NCBI GenBank assembly: GCA_017556705.1
Contig: JAFYMG010000010.1
Coordinates: forward strand, 124,001-188,000
DNA length: 64,000 nucleotides
Reading direction: 5' to 3'
Source of the DNA: Paludibacteraceae bacterium
GTDB lineage: Bacteria; Bacteroidota; Bacteroidia; Bacteroidales; Paludibacteraceae
Part shown: piece by piece, positions 10,801-17,820 of the stretch
How the letters are laid out: each line of letters begins with the position of its first letter
Position numbering within the stretch: the stretch's first letter is position 1
Position numbers and translations under genes: made by a program
The notes under the pieces: model-generated
The model's input: only the letters and a program-made list of their open reading frames with translations
Told to the model about the DNA's origin: nothing
The model's database searches: none

Positions 10801-12330
10801 CATCAAATCCCATGTACCCCTACCTTTGATATTTGGAGAGTTGTTGGTGCTTTTCAACAACTTCAGCATCAATGCATTAGGAGATTTCAATGCCTCACCA
10901 CCATCGGTCGAAAACTCACCCACTTGATACACCTGACCGCCATAGGTATATTCATACGCTACAGCCAGCACCTCGTCTTGATTCAACGAGGTCTTCAGCG
11001 AAATATATCCCAACGCTGCATTCAACGTATACTCACCACTATTCAGCAATCGAGCCGACTCCACCTTCTCATAATCTTCCCCCAACTCCATATTTGGCAA
11101 CGACTGCATCACAGAACTAACTTGTTGAATATCACGCACATTTGGATTTTGCACCAACGTTTCATACAACGTATTTGCTTTATTATATGGAATTTGCGCA
11201 CCCACTGACGACCATGCTGAATTCTGAATATGTTGATCTTCATACTCACCTAAATCCGCCAGCGCCACAATATTACGTGATTGATCATAGTTACCACGTT
11301 TGTTGGTAATCCACACCTCTATTCGATTGATTGTCACACCACTGGCAATATAAGGCAATGCCTGCATCGCTTGCTCATAATGGTCGCGGAAATAATAACC
11401 CAAGAAGAAGTGGCGATTCTCATCATAACTATCAATTGGCACCTCGAAACTGGTCATTTGTGCGCCACCCTTACTCGAAACGGACTGACTCTCTGAGTTT
11501 TGTTGCGAAAGCAATGCTTGCACTTTCAATTTGCCAAACTTCAAATCCGTCTTCACACCAAACAGCGCACTACTTCCACTTATCAAGCTGCTATTCAAAT
11601 TCATCGACACATTACCCGCCTCAATTGACTGAATAATATCATCTTCCTGCCCCTTGTAGTTCAATTTCAAATTCATTTGATCGAAACTGAACGATGCTTC
11701 AGTGTTATATCCTAAATTCAGATTCATTTTGTCACCAACCTTACCATTGATGTTCACCTGAATCTTTTCATCAAAATCAAATATATTATTATTTCTCGAA
11801 CGCTCAGTCAACGAAGGATTGTCCACATATTGGTGCTTAAATCCAAACAACAACTCAGCCGAACCTTGCATCTTTAGCCTTACGCCACCAGGACCAAACA
11901 CCTTATCTGCAGGGCCAATATTAAATTTCATATCCGTGATATCGAACTTACTCTCATTATCGTGTTCCACTTCACTGATTTTACTCTGCCAATATTTTCC
12001 CATCGTCTCGCGCTCACTATATGCACGATATTCATCCATCGTCATCATGTATGGCGTAGCAATATCCACATCACCAATACGAGTATGCACCACATAGCAA
12101 CCCACAACAGCATCATACTCCACCGTAGTCGTCACGTTTTCAGGATTCGGCAAATCCAAACTACTGCGAGGACTTATCAATGCCTCATAATTATCCACAC
12201 CCACAGGCTGCACTTGCAAAGGAGCCATCTTCACGCTATCATTCTCCTGCCACGAAGTGATGCTATCTCGCCCCTGCGCCATAACCAGCACAGGCAACAT
12301 ATTCAATAATATGATCAATAGTCTCTTCAC
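4831..12330 (-). CDS. sprA: SprA/Sov, outer-membrane translocon of the type IX secretion system
   Basis: A giant 2499-residue protein that forms the 36-strand outer-membrane pore of the T9SS, through which folded cargo with C-terminal signals passes. It starts with a signal peptide (MKRLLIILLNMLPVLVMAQG) and shows the family's long alternation of barrel strands, the repeated MxLN/LNLGYN segments near residues 200-250, the GTAYIDDFEAT motif about residue 830, and a C-terminal strand region ending in NIKLMLTRDNK. The size fits SprA/Sov. It lies second in an operon after ruvA (31-base gap), an arrangement common in Bacteroidetes, and is followed by the overlapping NadR-like kinase. It predicts a working T9SS in this organism; the other components (PorK-N, PorV, PorU) are not in this window. 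Cargo candidates in the window are the M6 protease and the 544-residue BACON protein. Confidence 0.95.
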   Translation of the reverse strand: MKRLLIILLNMLPVLVMAQGRDSITSWQENDSVKMAPLQVQPVGVDNYEALISPRSSLDLPNPENVTTTVEYDAVVGCYVVHTRIGDVDIATPYMMTMDEYRAYSERETMGKYWQSKISEVEHDNESKFDITDMKFNIGPADKVFGPGGVRLKMQGSAELLFGFKHQYVDNPSLTERSRNNNIFDFDEKIQVNINGKVGDKMNLNLGYNTEASFSFDQMNLKLNYKGQEDDIIQSIEAGNVSMNLNSSLISGSSALFGVKTDLKFGKLKVQALLSQQNSESQSVSSKGGAQMTSFEVPIDSYDENRHFFLGYYFRDHYEQAMQALPYIASGVTINRIEVWITNKRGNYDQSRNIVALADLGEYEDQHIQNSAWSSVGAQIPYNKANTLYETLVQNPNVRDIQQVSSVMQSLPNMELGEDYEKVESARLLNSGEYTLNAALGYISLKTSLNQDEVLAVAYEYTYGGQVYQVGEFSTDGGEALKSPNALMLKLLKSTNNSPNIKGRGTWDLMMKNIYSLGASQMSSDKFELYIQYRNDSVGTEMQYLMEGAVKGKQLLRVMNLDRLDSRNNASPDGKFDYVEGYTASSSTGRIIFPVLEPFGSHLAQAIGDAKIAEKYVFQELYDSTLVMAQEMSEKNKFMLTGKYQGSAGNEIRLNAMNIPRGSVVVTAGGATLIENVDYTVDYTMGVVTILNQSIINSGTNVDVKLENQSLFSMQRKSLFGAHLEYEFNKDFTVGGTIMHLREKPLTTKVNTGSEPLANTIWGVNTSWKTELQWLTLLVDKVPWINATAPSTFQVNAEFAHLIPGHTRDVGSAGTAYIDDFEATKTNIDIHYPTYWKLASTPTGAGYDEAVMGNNVDYNKNRALLAWYTVDPIFGHPQSNTPKHIKDDLNAMSDHRTRIVYEQEVYPNKEVLPNADTKLAVLNLSFYPSERGPYNISASEIGADGKLTNPKERWGGIMRKLDNTDFEKANIEYIEFWLMDPFLTNPDAAFEGGDLYIDLGDVSEDILRDGKKSFEHGLPLNGDENMVDYTTWGRMPKTTSTVVAFANEAGAREKQDVGLNGLSSAEELLFEYEGQKPYADYVAALRGKVDPAVLALWEGDQLSPLNNPSGDKYHYYRGDDYDAEQTPILVRYKRYNGTEGNSPEMKENAYYGTASTLQPDIEDINQDNTLNDSERFYRYRVSLRKEDMQRVGQQHIASIMETNVNLKNGQTAKVKWYQFKIPLRGDTAMMKKVGNIRNFKSIRFARIYMTNFSQETHLRLASLDLVRGEWRSYTKGLYQDLANNQYNIANPYSTSGEMDVEAVNIEENSNRTPVNYVLPPGISRQTDPGQAQLISQNEQSMVFRLREIEPKDARAVYKNVVYDMRQYKRLQMFVHAECLPQFDPIEDKDITCFIRLGSDLKNNYYEYEIPLDLTPEGIYSNENPADRLKVWLEQNTFDFELQALTDAKLARNRAKRAGNNGVGNTIPYEVYDPEDLDNKITVMGNPTLEDIQAIMIGVRNKTNKRVSGEVWVNELRLSQFNEQGGVAAMGNAALSISDIAQVNVAGRVETAGYGSIESNVLSRNMEDAYQISVSAALEAGRLFPEKAKLQIPLYVSYSNETTSPDYDPLDTDVKLSETLELYETKEEKDSIRVMANTVHESTSFSVSNMKVDIHSKKQNMFYDPANFSISASYNEQKQHSPETETDLSKDYKGSFNYSYSFNPKPWEPFKNVEKVKKIKFLSEMNFYYLPQSWAFNTTMHRTFTHMKMRDFNMAELGAPVGNEMDLTFSKDFTWDRNFDFKYDLTKNIKFSFQTAMNSTVDEGYYTPEIIRIINENNYYYEFTHDPYSAWKDSIQRSMATWGNPYTYQQVFSASWNVPFNRIPYLEALTANASYNATYNWNRTMQSTNNDVNLGNVISGTRAWQVDGGINFETLYGKSKYWKQLNQRYTQRVSMRRRAVFKPKTYTEVISLEAGEKKEITHRLGSESIKLTAVNKDGKAVKLKWNAVSNTKASVESAVALENVSITITTEDKNKRTPGQVAVDMMAYFGTMFRKVQVTYRNTNSMTLPGFAPQAGFMGQQRFDNIYAPGFDFAFGGFTDDFVQKAKESGWLSGDTSVVQPASRSKTEDFDAKLTLEPFPGFKIQLNGKRYEAQSTSIIYSYDQLQENMTGSFNITQVALATAFQRVGGAEENFASQIFDQFLSNRNVMQQRVAHQYVGVRYPNSGFIPAELRGEPYDAKNGAVANNTADVLVPAFLAAYTGRDVNSVGMNPFMNLLHILPNWSVTFDGLGRLPWMRDNFKSINLTHAYTCKYAIGNYSSYSTWVPAGDLSNKQVGFVRDVTTDMPIPSSAYDISSVTLTENFSPLIGLNMTMKNSLSAKFEYRKQRNISLNVNSVQITEGHTDEFVIGAGYTIKDLSFIAKNRNGGQKKVSNDLKINMDVSYKDIKTLLRKVEEDLTQASSGNKVLGIKISADYVLSQKINLQFFYDHQGTTPLISSSYPIKSDNVGVNIKLMLTRDNK

Positions 12331-12361
12331 TGTTCTCTAAACACTTAACATTAAACTCTCA

Positions 12362-12994
12362 TTACAGCATCTTCAATGCTTGTTTAATCACTTGTTCTAC
12401 ACTCGCATTTGGCTCTGCTTTCAAAATCTTATCCACCACTTTTCCACTCGCAGCAGCAGCAAAACCCAACATTGTCAACGCACTCACCGCCTCCTGCTTA
12501 ATCTCACTATCCACGCCTCTAACCTCTAAACAGTAGCCGCTTGCGGCGTCCTCTAAACTATCTTGGTTCGTTTCTGAGCCAAGATCTACCTTCAGCACCC
12601 TATCTTTTAAATCCACAATGATACGTTGTGCTGTCTTAGGCCCCAACCCCTTCACTTGCGATAACGCGCGCGCGTTGCCCGTTGCGATAATCTGACGAAT
12701 CTCGCTCGCAGTATAAGCCGACATGATCATACGAGCAGTGTTTGCACCAATGCCACTCACTGTCATCAACAGTAAGAACAACTCCCTTTCTCCACGAGTA
12801 AAGAAGCCATACAAATCATGTGTATCCTCGCGGATAATCTCCGTTACAAACAATTTTGTATCTGTATTTTCCTTACCTACCAACGCCGAATAGCTTGGCA
12901 ACGCGATATTGATTGCATATCCCACTCCCGCAGCCTCAATCACTGCATAAGTAGGAGTTAAATCCACCAAATTTCCTTTAATATATTCTATCAT
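12362..12994 (-). CDS. ruvA: Holliday junction branch migration protein RuvA
   Basis: Binds four-way junctions as a tetramer and loads the RuvB motor. The N-terminal OB fold (MIEYIKGNLVDL...) is followed by two helix-hairpin-helix motifs, VSGIGANTARMIM and VKGLGPKTAQRII, and a C-terminal RuvB-binding three-helix domain ending in VEQVIKQALKML. The length (210) is a little over the usual 195-205. The excess sits at residues 146-157, in the flexible linker between domains II and III, exactly where one copy of the palindromic element (12523-12558) is found. First gene of the ruvA-sprA-kinase operon with a consensus promoter 26 bases upstream. The gap to sprA holds only a TCTAAACACTTAAC-like spacer. 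Confidence 0.96.
   Translation of the reverse strand: MIEYIKGNLVDLTPTYAVIEAAGVGYAINIALPSYSALVGKENTDTKLFVTEIIREDTHDLYGFFTRGERELFLLLMTVSGIGANTARMIMSAYTASEIRQIIATGNARALSQVKGLGPKTAQRIIVDLKDRVLKVDLGSETNQDSLEDAASGYCLEVRGVDSEIKQEAVSALTMLGFAAAASGKVVDKILKAEPNASVEQVIKQALKML
12523..12558. repeat. Palindromic element copy inside ruvA (linker region)
   Basis: On the + strand: left flank CTCTAAACAGTAG, stem-loop CCGC-TT-GCGG (12537-12546), right box CGTCC then TCTAAAC. It is read antisense by ruvA and translated in frame (residues about 146-157). Confidence 0.8.
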
Positions 12995-13019
12995 AATACG
13001 GTGCTATATAAAAAGCGCG

Positions 13020-13051
13020 CAAAGTTACTAAAAAATACGCACATACACAAA
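13020..13051 (-). promoter_or_regulatory. Promoter of the ruvA-sprA operon
   Basis: Minus strand TTTG (complement of 13048-13051), 20-base spacer, TAACTTTG (complement of 13020-13027). It lies 26 bases before the ruvA ATG. Confidence 0.85.
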
Positions 13052-13128
13052 CAAACGAACATATTTTTTTCAAAACAACACTTTTACCAACATTCTCCAA
13101 ACACTAAACCCTATACTCTAAACAAAAA

Positions 13129-13160
13129 TTTGCGTATCTCACAAAAAAGTTGTACCTTTG
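13129..13160 (+). promoter_or_regulatory. Promoter of thiL
   Basis: TTTG (13129-13132), 20-base spacer, TACCTTTG (13153-13160). The upstream in-frame TTG at 13158 is part of this -7 box, so translation must start later, at the ATG at 13191. Confidence 0.85.
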
Positions 13161-13190
13161 TCCCATAAAATAGTGAAATACAAGCATCAT

Positions 13191-14219
13191 ATGGCTAAGA
13201 CAGAAATTTCTACACTCGGTGAGTTCGGGCTCATCAAGCACTTAACAAAAGACTTCTCAACCCGCCAACCTTCCACACAAAAAAGCGTGGGAGACGACGC
13301 AGCTGTGATGAATTTTGGTGCACAACGTACCCTTATCACCACCGATCTCTTATTGGAAGGCATCCATTTCAACCTCGAGTATGCTCCTCTTAAGCACCTG
13401 GGGTACAAGGCGGCAGTTGTCAACTTTTCCGACATCTACGCCATGAATGCTACTCCTACACAAATCACTGTTTCTCTGGGAATTAGCAAACGTTTTTCCG
13501 TAGAGGACCTTGAAGAGCTCTATGCGGGCATACGCCTCGCGTGCGAGAAGTATAATGTAGATCTTGTAGGTGGCGACACATCAGCTTCCATGACAGGACT
13601 CACCATCTCAATCACCTGCCTCGGCACTGCGTATGACTCCGACATTGTCTATCGCGATGGTGCCAAAGTCAACGATCTTATCTGCGTAACGGGCAACCTC
13701 GGCACTGCATACATGGGATTGCAACTCCTTGAGCGTGAGCGAATCGTCATGCAAGCCAACGAGAATGCCACACCTGCTTTTGAAGGACGTGAATACTTGC
13801 TCGAACGTCAACTCAAACCAGAGGCACGCCGCGATGTAATAGAACAACTTCACAAAGCAGGCATCAAACCGACCGCCATGATGGATATATCTGATGGTCT
13901 CAGTAGCGAACTGATGCACATCTGTACCCAGTCCAATGTCGGGTGTTCTATCTACGAAGACAAACTGCCTATTGACTATCAAGCTGCTGCATTGGCAGAG
14001 GAGATGAACCTCAATATCGTGACCTGCGCTCTCAATGGAGGAGAAGACTACGAGTTGCTATTTACTTGTAATTTAGATGATTACGAGAAACTTATTCCTC
14101 TAGAGGATGTCTATCTGATTGGTCATATCACTAAGCCCGAACTTGGTACCAATCTCATCGGACGCAACGGCGAAGAACTCTCACTCCAAGCCCAAGGCTG
14201 GAACGCTTTTAAGAAATAA
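13191..14219 (+). CDS. thiL: Thiamine-monophosphate kinase
   Basis: Phosphorylates thiamine monophosphate to the cofactor thiamine pyrophosphate with ATP, the last step of thiamine biosynthesis. 342 residues from the ATG at 13191 (MAKTEISTLGEFGLI). Family motifs are all present: GDDAAV near residue 37, TTDLLLEGIHF, VVNFSDIYAMNATP, LVGGDTSAS, MDISDGLSSEL and the C-terminal NGGEDYELLF. It is monocistronic, with its own promoter and a strong terminator. No TPP riboswitch is visible in the 31-base leader, so regulation by thiamine through RNA is unlikely here. Other thi genes are absent from the window. Confidence 0.96.
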   Translation: MAKTEISTLGEFGLIKHLTKDFSTRQPSTQKSVGDDAAVMNFGAQRTLITTDLLLEGIHFNLEYAPLKHLGYKAAVVNFSDIYAMNATPTQITVSLGISKRFSVEDLEELYAGIRLACEKYNVDLVGGDTSASMTGLTISITCLGTAYDSDIVYRDGAKVNDLICVTGNLGTAYMGLQLLERERIVMQANENATPAFEGREYLLERQLKPEARRDVIEQLHKAGIKPTAMMDISDGLSSELMHICTQSNVGCSIYEDKLPIDYQAAALAEEMNLNIVTCALNGGEDYELLFTCNLDDYEKLIPLEDVYLIGHITKPELGTNLIGRNGEELSLQAQGWNAFKK

Positions 14220-14239
14220 CAGCTACCTACACATAAAAC

Positions 14240-14272
14240 AAAGCCACCCTTCATCTGAAGAGTGGCTTTTTC
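14240..14272. terminator. Terminator after thiL
   Basis: AAAGCCAC-CCTTC stem pairing with GAAGA-GTGGCTTT around a short TCT loop, followed by T5. A-rich on the other side, so it may also serve the converging gene ending at 14288. Confidence 0.85.
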
Positions 14273-14287
14273 TATATAAGTACTGCA

Positions 14288-14926
14288 TCAATGGCAGAAC
14301 ATGATTCCTACGTACAATCTTGGACCTGTAGGAAGGACTAATTGCTTATCAGCAAATGCCAACATCCAATCCAAACGGAACGTAGCATGTATACGTTTCG
14401 TGATGCAATAATCCATACCCACATACGGATTCACATAACCAAATCCCTGCTTGTGCAAAATAGCAATCTGTTCGGGTGTCCAATCATCTTGACTCCCCTC
14501 CACAACAGACAAAGTGCGCATGGCTCCACCACCTACCGAACCACCAATATAGGGCCAAACCTTCTCCAATCGCCAGCAAGCATCAGCTATAAAGCCACCC
14601 CACCCTGTGCGGATATAACTGCCTTTTTGCAAGAAGTCGCGTTGGTCAGTTACACCGCTCTTGACTGTGGAGCTAAATCCCTCACAACCAATACGCAAGT
14701 GCTTCATCAGGTTCACCCGCATTGAGCCGCCCAAGCCATAGGTCATGCCTTGCATGCCGATTTGCTCGCCAGTAGGAAGGGTCGCACCAGTGGGTTGCCC
14801 AAACAGATAGCCCACATGCCCCATCATACCACCGCTGCAACCTTGAAAGATTGCAGTGGAGTCGTTTTTCGCAAATGCTATAGTCGCGAAAAAGGTTAAT
14901 ATGATAAGTATCTTTGCTCTAATCAC
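14288..14926 (-). CDS. Predicted outer-membrane beta-barrel protein of unknown function
   Basis: Not recognised as a named family. 212 residues with a signal peptide (MIRAKILIILTFFATIAFA) and no lipobox, then glycine- and aromatic-rich alternating segments that look like an eight-strand barrel (MTYGLGGSMRV, VWPYIGGSVGGG, FGYVNPYVGMDY, RLYVGIMF). Cysteines are unusually frequent (positions near 29, 76, 116, 176 and the penultimate residue), which could form disulfides in the periplasm. The start is a GTG at 14926 lying inside the left flank of a palindromic element, so the element may have shaped this translation start. It follows the Omp85-like gene by 46 bases and is probably co-transcribed with it. 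Function unknown. Confidence 0.65.
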   Translation of the reverse strand: MIRAKILIILTFFATIAFAKNDSTAIFQGCSGGMMGHVGYLFGQPTGATLPTGEQIGMQGMTYGLGGSMRVNLMKHLRIGCEGFSSTVKSGVTDQRDFLQKGSYIRTGWGGFIADACWRLEKVWPYIGGSVGGGAMRTLSVVEGSQDDWTPEQIAILHKQGFGYVNPYVGMDYCITKRIHATFRLDWMLAFADKQLVLPTGPRLYVGIMFCH

Positions 14927-14931
14927 TAAAT

Positions 14932-14973
14932 TCTAAACAGTAGCGCTGTAAGCGCGTCCACTAAACACTAAAC
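14932..14973. repeat. Palindromic element copy between two outer-membrane protein genes
   Basis: Left flank TCTAAACAGTAG (14932-14943), stem-loop CGCT-GTA-AGCG (14944-14954), right box CGTCC, then ACTAAACACTAAAC. The flanks match the copy at 49964-50006 almost base for base, while the stem differs by a compensated pair. The final bases reach the TAG stop of the upstream gene. Confidence 0.85.
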
Positions 14974-16451
14974 TAAAACAAATATCCCATCTTTATGTAA
15001 AAGTTCGCCCACTTGGCATTGTCCTGCTTGTCCAAAGCCATTGCCCAATCTACAGACAGCACAAAATTCTCGTTCATTGCTACCTTCAAACCTACACCAG
15101 CAGCCATGTGAGGCATATACACTTTTGAGGTATCAAACTTGCCATCCTTCATCGCAAAATACTTGTCTAAAGACAATTTGAGAGGGTCAGCATCGGCATT
15201 GTATGCGGCATCGATAGCTTCTTCATCCAACTCGTATGGTTGAGTGATTACACCCAAATCAAAGAAAGGAGCCAAACCGATATAGAAATGTTGGCGACCG
15301 ATATCGAACTTAGCCACTTTGCAGCGGAACTCTACATTGGCGTAGGCAAAGCCATTTGCCAAGATGCGGTTGCGCATGATACCACGCAAGGAGTTGGCAC
15401 CACCCAATCCTTCGTACATCACGCGTTGGATGAAGAGGGTGTTGAGGTAGGTGTTCATATAGAATGGCGAATGACCTGCGATATTATTCTGTGTACCAAT
15501 ACGATACGCGAAGGTCACGCGGTCGCGATAGACCGGCACATAGTGGCGGAAATTGAAATTGAATTGCAAGTGGTTGTATCCCGCAGCGGCTTGTTGTCCG
15601 TACTTAGCGTTGAAAGCAGCGGTATAGGTAAAGAAAGCGTCCGCATAGATACCCTTGGTAGGGCAAGTGCGTTGGTCGCGGCTGTCGTAGGTCAAACCTG
15701 CACGCAGATAAGGGTGCCAACCACCGTTCACTTCGTTGGGATCAAAGATACCCCATTTCACATATTTCTCGTAAAGACCTTCCACATTCGGATCAAGTGC
15801 CTTTTGTGCATGGTGCTCGGTAGCAGGATCAAACGTATTCTTCTTGCCATTGAGCATGTCAATATCGCACTCATCAATCATGTAGCCAAGCACACCAAGA
15901 CCTGCATTCCACTTGATATTCTTCCATATGGTACCCTCAATATCCGCAGCAAAACGGAAGAGGTCGCGTTTATATTTATAAAACGCGCGCGATTGGTAGT
16001 CCTCCAACACACCCATCTTTGCAGGGTCTTTTTTCCACTTATGGAAATCCTGGTTATAGACCGATTGATAACCATTAAAGCCGTAGAAGTCACACATCGC
16101 GTCTGGTTGATAAGTAGCATCCAACGTCAATCGGTGGCTAGGAATCAAATACTTACTATCGTAGTTCACGCGGAAGATACCATAGTTCTTGGTGGTATAT
16201 GCCGCCTCTGCATAGAGTGAGTGAATATATTCTGGATATTGCGAACCATCACCATAGTAGTAGATATTGGCGAGCGCACCACCTTGAAAGCCAAGGTCGG
16301 CGTCAAATGCTACAGAAGGCAATGCACCAAACGTCCAACCTGTTTTCACTTTGCGCCCTAGCGAGTCCACTTGTTGCACCTTCTCTTTCTTAGTAGCGGA
16401 AGCTGTTAGTGTCAACAGCGCAGTGAATATCAATAAAATATACTTTTTCAT
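14973..16451 (-). CDS. BamA/TamA-family (Omp85-like) outer-membrane protein without POTRA domains
   Basis: A 492-residue barrel protein. It has a signal peptide (MKKYILLIFTALLTLTASA), a short periplasmic segment and a D15-like surface-antigen barrel with GLGGANSLRGIMRNRI, matching the conserved G-x-x-S-x-R-G region of Omp85 barrels, and ends in an aromatic residue (KMGYLF), the usual barrel-assembly signal. No POTRA repeats are present, unlike true BamA (27186-29819). Its cargo or substrate is unknown; related Bacteroidetes proteins are annotated only as outer-membrane protein assembly factors. The TAG stop is formed by the flank of a palindromic element. Lies 17 bases after the DUF819 gene and is likely co-transcribed with it. 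Confidence 0.8.
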   Translation of the reverse strand: MKKYILLIFTALLTLTASATKKEKVQQVDSLGRKVKTGWTFGALPSVAFDADLGFQGGALANIYYYGDGSQYPEYIHSLYAEAAYTTKNYGIFRVNYDSKYLIPSHRLTLDATYQPDAMCDFYGFNGYQSVYNQDFHKWKKDPAKMGVLEDYQSRAFYKYKRDLFRFAADIEGTIWKNIKWNAGLGVLGYMIDECDIDMLNGKKNTFDPATEHHAQKALDPNVEGLYEKYVKWGIFDPNEVNGGWHPYLRAGLTYDSRDQRTCPTKGIYADAFFTYTAAFNAKYGQQAAAGYNHLQFNFNFRHYVPVYRDRVTFAYRIGTQNNIAGHSPFYMNTYLNTLFIQRVMYEGLGGANSLRGIMRNRILANGFAYANVEFRCKVAKFDIGRQHFYIGLAPFFDLGVITQPYELDEEAIDAAYNADADPLKLSLDKYFAMKDGKFDTSKVYMPHMAAGVGLKVAMNENFVLSVDWAMALDKQDNAKWANFYIKMGYLF

Positions 16452-16468
16452 AACTCATCACTTATAGT

Positions 16469-17770
16469 TTATAACTGTCCTAATACTACAGCAATCAATG
16501 TACCCAAGTATGTACCCACTGCATATCCAATCAAACCGATCACAATACCGGAGATTAGGACTTTCTTATTCTTCATCGCACCTGCTACTGGTGGAACAAA
16601 AGGAGGAGAGCATAGCAAACCCACCTGACTAACGCAGAACAAGTCGCCACTCACTTTGGCAATGCGGCAGAAGATCAAATGCAATGTCACAGACATCAAC
16701 ATGATCCATCCTACAAATCCACCGATATACAATGACTCGCCACGAACACTATTGATATCAAACATTGATGCTACGATCACGCTGAAAATCAAAATAAAGA
16801 ACATGCCTAACTCAAAAGTTTTAGGCAATTCGCGCACTTTCTTGAAGAAAGAGGCGATAATCGCCAAAGTGGTGATAGTCAGAATGATGATTAGTTCATT
16901 AAGTCTTGCACCAATAGGTCTCATCTTGAATGCCTCTTGGAACACAGCAAACCAACTCGCATCCTCAGGTAGAACACCATTGCAATATGGGCAACATGTA
17001 ACGCAATTAAGTAGATGTATTGCATCTTGGATTGTAGTTATCAATATTGCCAATCCTGCACCTACAGCAAGGAAGATAACACTCAATCCCAATCCTTTCA
17101 TCATGCCCCAGAAGTTTTTCTTCTCGAACATGCCTCGATAATTCTCTACATCATTGGTCTCTACAGCTTCTTCATCGGTGCGACCTTTGTGAGTTATATC
17201 CTTATAAGGCAACAATTTACGGAATATTTTATAACCGCCACCCAACAAGAAGAAGATATAAGGAGTGGTGATCACCATCTCAAAGGCAAGCACGATAGAG
17301 ATAACTGTCTTATCCACTTGCAACGCATTGCCAAGGGCAGTAAAGTTCATAGTGCCGCCGGTGTAGATACCCGTCATCATACCCGATACATTAGCAGCAT
17401 CTGGCACATGATTGCGGAAAATGAAATAGCCTGAAACGACAGACACCAAAATAGCAACAAGACCACCCACCAATGCCCAAGCAGTTTTAGGGAGAGCCTT
17501 TGTCCATAGTTTGAAGTCGCAGTTGAAAAGCATCAATGGAATCGCCAATGGCACCGCCACATTCATCATCATAGATTGCATTTTGCTAAAGCTAGTAGCA
17601 ATCTCTGGCGTTGCAAACTCAAACACACCGCAGAGCGATGCAATAATACCCACTGCGTACGCAAGTACCACAGTACCAATCTTTTGAACAATCGTCCACC
17701 GCTTAAACCCCTCAATGATCAAGATTGGGAATAGCACATAACATGCTAGAATAATGTAAACCTTTGTCAT
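16469..17770 (-). CDS. DUF819-family integral membrane protein
   Basis: A 433-residue protein of about ten to twelve hydrophobic helices, beginning MTKVYIILACYVLFPILII. It shows the glycine-rich GIYTGGTMNFTALGNALQ segment characteristic of the DUF819 (YjcL-like) family, whose members resemble transporters. Two long hydrophilic stretches occur: one around residues 190-220 rich in charge, and a short cysteine cluster NCVTCCPYCNG near residue 270. That CxxC-type cluster is not something I recall as a family feature and might bind metal or form disulfides. Transported substrate unknown. Located between an acyltransferase gene (50-base gap) and the Omp85-like gene. Confidence 0.75.
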   Translation of the reverse strand: MTKVYIILACYVLFPILIIEGFKRWTIVQKIGTVVLAYAVGIIASLCGVFEFATPEIATSFSKMQSMMMNVAVPLAIPLMLFNCDFKLWTKALPKTAWALVGGLVAILVSVVSGYFIFRNHVPDAANVSGMMTGIYTGGTMNFTALGNALQVDKTVISIVLAFEMVITTPYIFFLLGGGYKIFRKLLPYKDITHKGRTDEEAVETNDVENYRGMFEKKNFWGMMKGLGLSVIFLAVGAGLAILITTIQDAIHLLNCVTCCPYCNGVLPEDASWFAVFQEAFKMRPIGARLNELIIILTITTLAIIASFFKKVRELPKTFELGMFFILIFSVIVASMFDINSVRGESLYIGGFVGWIMLMSVTLHLIFCRIAKVSGDLFCVSQVGLLCSPPFVPPVAGAMKNKKVLISGIVIGLIGYAVGTYLGTLIAVVLGQL

Positions 17771-17820
17771 AATTTTAAAAAATTAGTTCAACACTTCCTC
17801 CCCACAAATCCACCACATCA

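Noticed and set aside
13158..13190. Upstream extension of thiL from a TTG
   Set aside because: The TTG is inside the -7 box of the promoter and cannot be in the transcript.
13129..13190. TPP riboswitch before thiL
   Set aside because: The leader from transcription start to ATG is only about 25 bases, too short for a THI element.
15240..16220. Long open frame of 326 codons on the + strand, antisense to the Omp85-like gene
   Set aside because: No promoter, ribosome binding site or recognisable domain; it mirrors the codon bias of the real gene on the opposite strand, whose signal peptide and barrel motifs are clear.
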